DNA of 11,884 nucleotides from an uncultured Actinomycetes bacterium (GTDB lineage Bacteria; Actinomycetota; Thermoleophilia; Solirubrobacterales; Solirubrobacteraceae). Positions 1 to 5,653 of this stretch are shown here, piece after piece. The first letter of the stretch is position 1; every line of letters starts with the position of its first letter. Under the pieces are notes generated by a model, which was given only the letters and a program-made list of their open reading frames with translations, had not been told where the DNA came from and did no database searches. Where the stretch lies: positions 1-11,884 of the forward strand of contig CALAQT010000556.1 in the NCBI GenBank assembly GCA_937888775.1, read 5' to 3'. The position numbers were made by a program, and so were the translations under genes.

Positions 1-645
1 TTCAAGGGCTACCGCGGCTTCCCCGGCTCGATCTGCGCCTCGCCCAACTCGATGATCGTGCACGGCATTCCGGGTCCGTACACGCTGGCCCGAGGCGACA
101 TCCTGTCGGTGGACGTTGGCGTCGTCTACCAGGGGTGGGTGGCCGACGCCGCGCGCACGTTCGCGGTCGGTCCGATCACCCCGGTTGCCCGCAAGCTGCT
201 CAAGACCACCGAGGAGTCGCTGTTCGCCGCCGTGCCCGAGTGTCGTGTCGGCAACCGCCTCGGCGATGTCTCACACGCGGTCCAGGCCCACGTCGAGGCC
301 GCCGGTCTGTCGGTGGTGCGCTCGCTCGTCGGCCACGGCGTCGGGCGCGAGATGCATGAGGAGCCCCAGGTTCCCAACTACGGCGAGGCCGGCACCGGGA
401 TCCCGCTCGAGGAGGGGATGGTGCTGGCGGTGGAGCCGATGGTGACCGCCGGCCGCCACGCGGTGCGCGTGGGCGAGGACCACTGGTCGATCTACTCCCA
501 GGACGGATCGCTGGCGGCCCACTTCGAGTTCACGATCGCGATCACCGCCGACGGTCCCCGGATACTCACCCCGTGGCACCAGTCGAGCAATGGGGAGAAA
601 CGCCCCGCGGGCGATTCAATCGGGGCTCCTCTGCCGCGTGAATAA
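1..645 (+). CDS. map: Methionine aminopeptidase type I (5'-truncated by window edge)
   Basis: Removes the initiator methionine from nascent proteins in the cytoplasm using a dinuclear metal centre. The reading frame is open from base 1, so the N-terminal part (probably several dozen residues) lies outside the window; 214 codons are visible. All family landmarks are present, in fragment numbering: H21 in HGIP, metal ligands D38 (SVDVG), D49 (ADAART), H112 (GHGVG), E145 (AVEPM) and E176 (HFEFT), plus HEEP at 119-122. The residue after the last ligand Glu is Phe, where most type I enzymes have His (FEHT); it is not a metal ligand. About 25 residues follow the usual C-terminal ILTP, forming a polar tail with no recognisable domain. 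In many bacteria map is followed by infA and rpmJ; here rpmJ is next after a structured gap. Confidence 0.96.
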   Translation, partial: FKGYRGFPGSICASPNSMIVHGIPGPYTLARGDILSVDVGVVYQGWVADAARTFAVGPITPVARKLLKTTEESLFAAVPECRVGNRLGDVSHAVQAHVEAAGLSVVRSLVGHGVGREMHEEPQVPNYGEAGTGIPLEEGMVLAVEPMVTAGRHAVRVGEDHWSIYSQDGSLAAHFEFTIAITADGPRILTPWHQSSNGEKRPAGDSIGAPLPRE

Positions 646-656
646 CCCGGCCGGGA

Positions 657-723
657 GTTCTGAAGGCAATCCCGAACTTGACCTCCCGCTCCCGGCGAAC
701 GCGAGCCGGATTGCCTTCGGAAC
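657..723. repeat. Long inverted repeat (16-bp stem) downstream of map
   Basis: Bases 657-672 pair with 708-723. Fifteen of 16 positions are Watson-Crick and one is a T-G (U-G in RNA) wobble at 661/719; the 11-bp core 662-672/708-718 is perfect. The loop is 35 bases. It starts 12 bases after the map stop codon and is not followed by a T run. It could be part of a transcription end, a processing site, or a leader structure for the ribosomal-protein genes that follow. The structure is directly visible; the function is inferred. Confidence 0.7.
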
Positions 724-729
724 CCCCAA

Positions 730-754
730 GCCAATCGCCCTCTGGGCGATTGGC
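730..754 (+). terminator. Hairpin, candidate U-less terminator after map
   Basis: Perfect 11-bp stem (730-740 with 744-754) closed by a TCT loop, G+C-rich at the loop end. There is no T tract afterwards, so it is not a classical intrinsic terminator. High-G+C actinobacteria often use such hairpins at transcript ends, but a processing or attenuation role is equally possible. It lies 85 bases after map and 144 bases before rpmJ. Confidence 0.4.
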
Positions 755-814
755 CCTGCTAACATCCCCGGGTGCGCCTGTAGTGCACTCATTTGTGCTG
801 CTCAGCGCTCCTCG

Positions 815-853
815 AAGCGGTAGCGGCGACCGTACCGGTCGCCAGAGCCGCTT
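815..853 (+). promoter_or_regulatory. Bipartite stem-loop in the rpmJ leader
   Basis: An outer 6-bp stem (815-820 with 848-853) and an inner perfect 8-bp stem (825-832 with 836-843, TAC loop) are separated by a symmetric four-base internal loop. It ends 44 bases before the rpmJ start codon. A helix-internal loop-helix element just ahead of ribosomal-protein genes is the sort of fold used as an r-protein autoregulatory target, but no particular ligand can be assigned from sequence alone. Confidence 0.4.
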
Positions 854-897
854 TGCAGGAACCACACAAAATCACTCACGACGAGAGCGAAACGAGC

Positions 898-1011
898 GTG
901 AAAGTACGACCGTCGGTCAAGCCGATGTGCGAGAAGTGCAAGATCATCCGCCGCCAAGGGCGAGTGCTCGTGATCTGCTCAAATCCACGTCACAAGCAGC
1001 GGCAGGGCTAA
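898..1011 (+). CDS. rpmJ: 50S ribosomal protein L36 (bL36), zinc-binding form
   Basis: Small structural protein of the large ribosomal subunit. A GTG start at 898 gives exactly 37 residues, the standard bL36 length, beginning [14 protein letters not shown]. The zinc ligands C11, C14, C27 and H32 are all present, so this is the C+ paralogue rather than the zinc-free form that replaces it under zinc limitation in some actinobacteria. The frame stays open upstream to an ATG at 793, but that extension has no L36 similarity and crosses the leader hairpin, so GTG 898 is preferred. Only a weak purine-rich stretch precedes it. The stop codon is directly followed by the rpsM ATG, indicating co-translation. 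Confidence 0.95.
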   Translation: MKVRPSVKPMCEKCKIIRRQGRVLVICSNPRHKQRQG

Positions 1012-1395
1012 ATGGCGCGAATTTCAGGGATCAACATCCCGCTTAACAAGCGGGTCGAGATCGGCCTTACCTATATCTACGGGATCGGACGTTCGACGTC
1101 GAATGAGCTGCTGGCCAAGGCCGGCATCGAGGCCGACCGTAAGGTGCGCGACCTGACCGAGGAAGAGGTGGTCAAGCTCCGCGACCTGATCGACGGCGAC
1201 CTCACTGTCGAGGGCGACCTTCGGCGCGAGCGCTCCCAGAACATCAAGCGTCTGCAGGAGATCGGCTGCTACCGCGGCCTGCGCCATCGGCGTGGCCTGC
1301 CGGTCCGCGGCCAGAACACCAAGACCAACGCGCGCACCCGTAAGGGTCCCAAGCGGATGCAGGTCGCCGGCAAGAAGAAGGCGTCCAAGAAGTGA
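1012..1395 (+). CDS. rpsM: 30S ribosomal protein S13 (uS13)
   Basis: Protein of the small-subunit head that contacts the large subunit and P-site tRNA. The 127-residue product has the typical start [20 protein letters not shown], the H2TH-type region with YIYGIG, the conserved [16 protein letters not shown] segment and a Lys/Arg-rich C-terminal tail that reaches the P site. The ATG abuts the rpmJ stop codon, and the last four bases (GTGA) overlap the rpsK start, so the three genes are probably translationally coupled. Confidence 0.98.
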   Translation: MARISGINIPLNKRVEIGLTYIYGIGRSTSNELLAKAGIEADRKVRDLTEEEVVKLRDLIDGDLTVEGDLRRERSQNIKRLQEIGCYRGLRHRRGLPVRGQNTKTNARTRKGPKRMQVAGKKKASKK

Positions 1396-1790
1396 GTCCC
1401 GCTCCTCGCAGACCTCAGCGCGGCCGGCGCCGCGTACGCAAGAACATTCCGATCGGGCAGGCGCACATCAAGACTTCGTTCAACAACACGATCGTTTCGC
1501 TCACAGATCGTGAGGGCAACGTGATCGCGTGGGAGTCGGCCGGAGGCGCGGGCTTCAAGGGCTCGCGCAAGTCGACCCCGTTCGCCGCGCAGGTGACTGC
1601 CGATGCGGCCGCGAGGAAGGGCATCGAGCACGGATTGCAGAAGGTAGAGGTGTTCGTCAAGGGCCCTGGCTCGGGCCGTGAGACGGCGATTCGCTCGCTC
1701 CAGGCCGCCGGCCTGGAGGTCACCGGCGTCAAGGACGTCACGCCCCAGGCCCACAACGGTTGTCGTCCACGAAAGCGCAGGCGGGTGTAG
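1392..1790 (+). CDS. rpsK: 30S ribosomal protein S11 (uS11)
   Basis: Small-subunit platform protein near the mRNA exit site. The product is 132 residues with a basic N-terminal extension, then [40 protein letters not shown] and the C-terminal [16 protein letters not shown], all diagnostic. The GTG start overlaps the rpsM stop as GTGA; a purine-rich stretch (about 1374-1382) inside the end of rpsM can serve as ribosome binding site. Two bases separate its stop from the rpsD start. Confidence 0.98.
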   Translation: MSPAPRRPQRGRRRVRKNIPIGQAHIKTSFNNTIVSLTDREGNVIAWESAGGAGFKGSRKSTPFAAQVTADAAARKGIEHGLQKVEVFVKGPGSGRETAIRSLQAAGLEVTGVKDVTPQAHNGCRPRKRRRV

Positions 1791-1792
1791 AT

Positions 1793-2413
1793 ATGGCTCG
1801 CGACACTTCCCCCCAGTGCAAGCAGTGCCGGCGAGAGGGACAGAAGCTGTTTCTCAAGGGCGAGCGCTGCCTGACCGACAAGTGCGGCGTCGAGCGCCGC
1901 TCCTATCCGCCGGGCGACCACGGGCGTGGACGCCAGAAGCAGAGCGAGTATCGAGTCCAGCTGCGTGAGAAGCAGAAGGCCAAGCGCTACTACGGCGTCC
2001 TGGAGAAGCAGTTCCGGATCTACTACTCCAAGGCCTCGCGCCAACCCGGAGTGACCGGCGAGAACCTCTTGCGGATGCTCGAATGCCGCTTTGACAACGT
2101 GCTCGTGAGGCTTGGCTTCGCCGCATCGCGGCGCCAAGCGCGGCAGCTGATCCTGCACGGTCACTGGACCGTTAACGGTCGCCGCGTGAACATTCCCAGC
2201 TATCAGCTGCGCGACAGCGACGTGATCGCGATCGACCAGCGCTCGACCGCCGGGCAGGTGATCCGGGACGCGACCGAGCTGACCGGTCAGGTGCCCGCAT
2301 GGTTGCAGGCCGATCACGACTCGCTGACGGCGAAGGTGCTGCGCAAGCCCGAGCGGCGAGAGATCGCCGCCCCGGTGCAGGAGCAGCTGATCGTCGAGCT
2401 GTACTCGAAGTAG
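1793..2413 (+). CDS. rpsD: 30S ribosomal protein S4 (uS4), four-cysteine zinc form
   Basis: Primary 16S rRNA-binding and assembly protein, 206 residues from the ATG at 1793. An in-frame ATG at 1760 would add 11 unrelated residues and overlap rpsK, so it is rejected. The N-terminus carries C9, C12, C26 and C31, the C-x2-C-x13-C-x4-C arrangement of zinc-binding S4. RPYPPG-type sequence (RSYPPGDHGRGRQK) and an S4 RNA-binding domain (about residues 97-160, with RLGFAASRRQARQLILHGH) follow, and it ends in the conserved LIVELYSK. In E. coli and Bacillus S4 represses its own operon by binding a leader RNA; whether this holds here is unknown. Confidence 0.98.
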   Translation: MARDTSPQCKQCRREGQKLFLKGERCLTDKCGVERRSYPPGDHGRGRQKQSEYRVQLREKQKAKRYYGVLEKQFRIYYSKASRQPGVTGENLLRMLECRFDNVLVRLGFAASRRQARQLILHGHWTVNGRRVNIPSYQLRDSDVIAIDQRSTAGQVIRDATELTGQVPAWLQADHDSLTAKVLRKPERREIAAPVQEQLIVELYSK

Positions 2414-2449
2414 TCAGAGATTCGCCGCGGGGCCATCAGGTTCCCGCGC

Positions 2450-2474
2450 GCGGTCAAACCGCCGCCTGAGCGGC
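2450..2474 (+). promoter_or_regulatory. Two overlapping small hairpins in the rpsD-rpoA gap
   Basis: Bases 2450-2454 pair with 2458-2462 around a CAA loop, and 2461-2465 pair with 2470-2474 around a CTGA loop. The two stems share bases 2461-2462, so they cannot both form completely. They occupy the centre of the only sizeable gap (87 bases) inside the operon and end 11 bases before the rpoA ribosome binding site. They could set rpoA expression relative to the ribosomal proteins or mark an RNase cut. The short stems could also arise by chance in G+C-rich DNA. Confidence 0.3.
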
Positions 2475-2500
2475 CCGATACCCACGAGGTTAGGACCCCG

Positions 2501-3481
2501 ATGCTTGACTTCCAAGTCCCCCGAATCTCCAGCGAGTCTTCCGACGACACCCGAGGCTCTTTCACGATCGAGCCGCTCGATCGGGGCTTTGGCTACACGT
2601 TCGGCAATTCGCTGCGACGCGTGCTGCTGTCCTCGCTGGCCGGCGCCGCTGTGACCAGCGTGCGGATCGAGGGCGTCGCTCATGAGTTCTCCACGATCCG
2701 GGGGGTCAAGGAGGACGTCACCGACATCGTGCTCAACCTCAAGGGCGTCGTCTGCCGCATGCACTCGGACGCCACCGAGATCGAGGCTCCGCTCGTGGTC
2801 ACGGGACCCGGGGAGATCAGCGCCCGGGACATCGACCTCCCGTCCGGCGTCGAGATCCTCAACCCCGACGCGCACATCGCGACGCTGGAGAAGAAGACCA
2901 AGCTGGAGGTCTATTTGACCATCGGCCGCGGCCGCGGTTACCGGCCGGCGGAGGAGAACAAGTCGCCCGATCAGCCGATCGGCGTGATCCCGATCGACTC
3001 GATCTTCTCGCCGGTGCGGCGCGTGGCCTACAACGTCGAGCAGGCCCGCGTCGGCCAGAAGACCGACTTCGACAAGCTGACGCTCGACATCGAAACCGAT
3101 GGCTCGATCGATCCGCACGCTGCGCTGCGCGAGGCGGCGGAGATCCTGATCTCACAGCTGGCGATCTTCACCGACGCCGATCGCGTCGTGGAGCTGCGCG
3201 AGGCCGGCTCGCCCGGTGTGCTCGAGCCCGGGCTGGTCGGCGGCGGCCAGGTCGGTGCTCCGTTACGGCCGCCCAACGCGATGGACGACATCCTGATCGA
3301 AGAGCTCGAGCTCGGGGTTCGCTCCTACAACTGCCTCAAGCGCGCCGGGATCCAGACGGTCGGCGACCTGGTGTCCAAGACCGAAGGTGAGCTCAACGCG
3401 ATCCCTAACTTCGGCAAGAAGTCGATCGACGAAGTGATCGAGACCCTCCACGCCCGCGGCCTCGGGCTGCGAAACGAATAA
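2501..3481 (+). CDS. rpoA: DNA-directed RNA polymerase subunit alpha
   Basis: Forms the dimer that nucleates core RNA polymerase assembly. The 326-residue product has the alpha-NTD (about 10-230, with [19 protein letters not shown] and the [19 protein letters not shown] assembly surface), a flexible linker (about 231-260) and the alpha-CTD (about 262-320). The CTD contains [17 protein letters not shown], whose Arg (R274) corresponds to the DNA-contacting Arg of E. coli alpha, and the helix-hairpin-helix segment [10 protein letters not shown]. The ATG at 2501 has a good upstream GAGG/AGGA purine stretch (2486-2495). Position between rpsD and rplQ is the classical alpha-operon order. Confidence 0.98.
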   Translation: MLDFQVPRISSESSDDTRGSFTIEPLDRGFGYTFGNSLRRVLLSSLAGAAVTSVRIEGVAHEFSTIRGVKEDVTDIVLNLKGVVCRMHSDATEIEAPLVVTGPGEISARDIDLPSGVEILNPDAHIATLEKKTKLEVYLTIGRGRGYRPAEENKSPDQPIGVIPIDSIFSPVRRVAYNVEQARVGQKTDFDKLTLDIETDGSIDPHAALREAAEILISQLAIFTDADRVVELREAGSPGVLEPGLVGGGQVGAPLRPPNAMDDILIEELELGVRSYNCLKRAGIQTVGDLVSKTEGELNAIPNFGKKSIDEVIETLHARGLGLRNE

Positions 3482-3491
3482 CCTCTGTCCG

Positions 3492-3845
3492 ATGCGTCAT
3501 CAGCGTCAGCGATATCAGCTCAGCCGCAGCGCCTCGCACCGCAAGGCGCTGCTGATGAACCTGAGCAAGGAAGTGATCGAGCACGAGCGGATCCAGACGA
3601 CCGAGGCCAAGGCCAAGGCCGTCAAGCCGGAGGTCGAGAAGCTGATCACGCTGGCCAAACGGGGCGATCTGCATGCTCGTCGCCAGGCACTGTCGGCGCT
3701 TGGCCAGGACAAGTTCACCGTCTATAAGCTGTTCGAGGAGATCGCGCCGCGCTACACCGAGCGCCCCGGCGGCTACACGCGGATCCTCAAGCTCGGGCCG
3801 CGTCGGTCTGACTCGACCGAGATGGTGCTGCTCGAGCTGGTCTAG
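3492..3845 (+). CDS. rplQ: 50S ribosomal protein L17 (bL17)
   Basis: Large-subunit protein near the peptide exit tunnel. The 117-residue product starts [20 protein letters not shown], matching the conserved N-terminus, followed by the helical core ([24 protein letters not shown]) and the C-terminal [25 protein letters not shown]. Only ten pyrimidine-rich bases separate it from the rpoA stop codon, and there is no Shine-Dalgarno sequence there, so translation probably depends on ribosomes arriving from rpoA. Confidence 0.97.
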   Translation: MRHQRQRYQLSRSASHRKALLMNLSKEVIEHERIQTTEAKAKAVKPEVEKLITLAKRGDLHARRQALSALGQDKFTVYKLFEEIAPRYTERPGGYTRILKLGPRRSDSTEMVLLELV

Positions 3846-3857
3846 AAGGGCCCCGGG

Positions 3858-4607
3858 ATGATCTCCCGGCTGCTGGTGGAGTACGACGGGACGGAGTTCG
3901 GCGGCTGGGCGCGCCAGTACGATCGCCGCACGGTGCAGGCCGAGCTCGAGCGAGCGCTTGCGGTCGTCCTGGGACGTGACGTGGCCCTGACGGTGGCGGG
4001 ACGCACCGATGCCGGCGTTCACGCGTGGGGCCAGGTGGCCAGCTACGCGGGTGAGCCCGCCCGCGTGGCGTCGCTCAATGCGCTGCTCCCTCACGACATC
4101 TCGGTGCTCGGCTGCGACGCCGCCGAGCCCGGCTTCGACGCTCGCCGCGACGCCACGAGCCGCGCCTATTGCTACCGCCTGCTGGCGCGGCGTGCCCGCA
4201 GCGCCCATGAGCGCGGCCGGGCCCTGCACTGGCCGCGTGAGGTCGAGCAATCGGCGCTTGAGGCCTGCGCGCGGGCGCTGCAGGGCACTCACGACTTCAC
4301 CGCCTTCACTCCGACCGAGACCGACCACGTGCGCTTTGAGCGCGACGTGCTGGCGGCATTCTGGCGACGTCGGAGCGCCGACGTGCTGGAGTTCTGGATC
4401 GAGGCTGACTCGTTCATGCGCCACATGAACCGGGTTCTGGTCGGGACGATGTTGGAGGTGGCCGGCGGCCGGCGTTCGCTGGAGGAGTTCGTCGCGCTGC
4501 TGGGGGGGCGCCCGCGCGCTCACGCGGGCCAGACGGCCCCCGCCCACGGCTTGTACCTGGCCGGGGTGGGCTACCGGTCCCAGCCGGTGCTCGACGTCCC
4601 ACACTGA
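3858..4607 (+). CDS. truA: tRNA pseudouridine(38-40) synthase TruA
   Basis: Converts uridines 38-40 of the tRNA anticodon stem-loop to pseudouridine. The 249-residue product starts with LLVEYDGTEFGGWARQ and has the family signature AGRTDAGVHAWGQV with catalytic D51. Later conserved segments are FDARRDATSRAYCYRL, the FTAFTPTETDHVRFERDV region and SFMRHMNRVLVGTMLEVA. A purine-rich site (AGAAGGG, 3845-3850) lies eight bases ahead of the ATG, and only 12 bases separate it from rplQ, so it is the last gene of the operon. In many actinobacteria rplM-rpsI come next; here they do not. Confidence 0.97.
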   Translation: MISRLLVEYDGTEFGGWARQYDRRTVQAELERALAVVLGRDVALTVAGRTDAGVHAWGQVASYAGEPARVASLNALLPHDISVLGCDAAEPGFDARRDATSRAYCYRLLARRARSAHERGRALHWPREVEQSALEACARALQGTHDFTAFTPTETDHVRFERDVLAAFWRRRSADVLEFWIEADSFMRHMNRVLVGTMLEVAGGRRSLEEFVALLGGRPRAHAGQTAPAHGLYLAGVGYRSQPVLDVPH

Positions 4608-4625
4608 CAGACCGGAAGGGGACGA

Positions 4626-4703
4626 ATGTTCGATTGCGCAATCGGGCTTTCCTCGTACGATTCCTGGCCGGTAGGGGGCGTAGAAATGTCTCATGGTCGC
4701 TGA
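4626..4703 (+). CDS. Possible 25-codon small ORF between truA and surE
   Basis: An ATG at 4626 opens a 25-residue frame (MFDCAIGLSSYDSWPVGGVEM plus SHGR) ending in TGA at 4701-4703. A strong purine-rich site (GGAAGGGG, 4614-4621) precedes it by four bases, better than the sites of most neighbouring genes, and a 12-bp hairpin begins at the very next base after the stop. The start lies 18 bases after truA. There is no recognisable domain, and a frame this short can arise by chance, so it is only a candidate leader peptide or microprotein. Confidence 0.25.
   Translation: MFDCAIGLSSYDSWPVGGVEMSHGR
4631..4644. repeat. 14-base perfect palindrome after truA
   Basis: CGATTGCGCAATCG is self-complementary. 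It could fold into a 5-bp stem with a GCGC loop or act as a dimeric protein binding site. It lies within the candidate small ORF. Function unknown. Confidence 0.35.
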
Positions 4704-4752
4704 GCGGTCCGGGTGCGCGGATTCCACAGACGGAGTGCGTCGCTCGGACCGC
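4704..4752 (+). terminator. 12-bp hairpin in the truA-surE gap, candidate terminator
   Basis: Bases 4704-4715 pair with 4741-4752: eight perfect G+C-rich outer pairs (GCGGTCCG/CGGACCGC), then four inner pairs of which two are G-T wobbles. The loop is 25 bases. There is no T run after it. Its place about 100 bases after truA fits termination of the ribosomal operon, but attenuation linked to the small ORF is also possible. Confidence 0.4.
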
Positions 4753-4818
4753 GAAGCGTTTGGACGTAGTGTCACCGCACTAGCTCAGGGCGGACTGCGC
4801 CGCCGCCTCACCGACGCC

Positions 4819-4824
4819 TAGCAT
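4819..4824 (+). promoter_or_regulatory. Candidate -10 element for a leaderless surE transcript
   Basis: TAGCAT fits the TANNNT -10 pattern and ends seven bases before the surE ATG, placing the expected transcription start at or next to the A of the start codon. No Shine-Dalgarno sequence is visible ahead of surE, consistent with a leaderless mRNA. No convincing -35 hexamer is seen. Confidence 0.35.
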
Positions 4825-4831
4825 CTAATCG

Positions 4832-5653
4832 ATGCGAGTACTGCTGACCAACGACGACGGGATCGAGGCGGCCGGCTTGCAGGCGCTGCGTCGGTCTCTG
4901 GCCCAGCTGCCCGGCATCGAGCTGGCGGTGATCGCCCCGGACGGAAACCGCTCGGCGATGGCGCGTTCGATCACCACCCGTCGTCCGCTCTGGGTCCAAG
5001 AGGTCGATTTCGATGACGGCAGCGTCGGCTATGCGACCGACGGCACCCCGGTGGACTGCGTCCGCCTGGCGCGGCTCGGGCTGATCGAGGGATTCGAAGC
5101 CGAGCTCGTGGTGGCGGGAATCAACCACGGCTCCAACCTCGGCGACGACATCACCTACTCGGGGACCGTCGCGGCGGCGCTGGAGGCGATCGTGCTGGGG
5201 CTGCCGGGGATCGCCGTCTCCCAGCAGTCAAACGCGCTGGAACTGGACTTCCGCACCGGGCTGCGGTTCGAGTTCGACGTGGCGGCGAATTTCACTGCAC
5301 GTCTGGTCGGCGAGCTCAAGAGCGTGCCGCTGCCCGCCGGCACGCTTCTGAATATCAACGTTCCGGGGTCGCCGCCTGACGGGGTCGAGGTGGCCAGACT
5401 GGGAAAGCGCGTGTATCGCGATGAGCTGTCGCTGGTCGACGAAGGATCGGGCGGCCGTCGGCTGTACCGCATCTACGGGGATGCGGGCTACGAGCGCGAG
5501 GAGACCGGAACCGATCTGGCGGCAGTCGCGCACGGCAAGATCGCGGTCACCCCGATCCATTTCGATCTCACCGACCGTGAAGGTCTACAAGCCCTCGGGC
5601 GCTATGACCTGGGGAGGCTGATCTCGCCCGCCGCGCGTGAGGCGGGCGGGTAA
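4832..5653 (+). CDS. surE: 5'/3'-nucleotidase SurE
   Basis: Metal-dependent nucleoside 5'(3')-monophosphate phosphatase, associated with stationary-phase survival in other bacteria. The 273-residue product begins MRVLLTNDDGIEAAGL; D8 and D9 are metal ligands. S41 in DGNRSAMARSIT and N98 in AGINHGSNLGDDITYSGTV complete the expected site, and YATDGTPVDCVRL is also conserved. The length is slightly above the usual roughly 250-265 because of a short C-terminal tail. It has no Shine-Dalgarno sequence and probably starts from a leaderless transcript. Its stop codon is immediately followed by the ligA GTG, so the two genes form one transcription unit. Confidence 0.96.
   Translation: MRVLLTNDDGIEAAGLQALRRSLAQLPGIELAVIAPDGNRSAMARSITTRRPLWVQEVDFDDGSVGYATDGTPVDCVRLARLGLIEGFEAELVVAGINHGSNLGDDITYSGTVAAALEAIVLGLPGIAVSQQSNALELDFRTGLRFEFDVAANFTARLVGELKSVPLPAGTLLNINVPGSPPDGVEVARLGKRVYRDELSLVDEGSGGRRLYRIYGDAGYEREETGTDLAAVAHGKIAVTPIHFDLTDREGLQALGRYDLGRLISPAAREAGG

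Noticed and set aside
793..897. An N-terminal extension of L36 from the ATG at 793
   Set aside because: The standard 37-residue L36 begins at GTG 898; the extension has no similarity and spans the leader hairpin.
1415..2317. A 300-codon minus-strand frame over rpsK and rpsD
   Set aside because: Shadow of two well-identified ribosomal protein genes; no domain in its translation.
3405..4775. A 456-codon open frame on the minus strand across rplQ and truA
   Set aside because: It lies antisense to two certain genes, its translation resembles no protein family, and long antisense frames are expected in G+C-rich coding DNA.
4775..4831. tRNA-like TAGCTCAG (4781-4788) ahead of surE
   Set aside because: The sequence matches a tRNA D-arm start, but no acceptor pairing, anticodon arm or GTTCGA T-loop follows, and the surE start falls where the rest of the tRNA should be.
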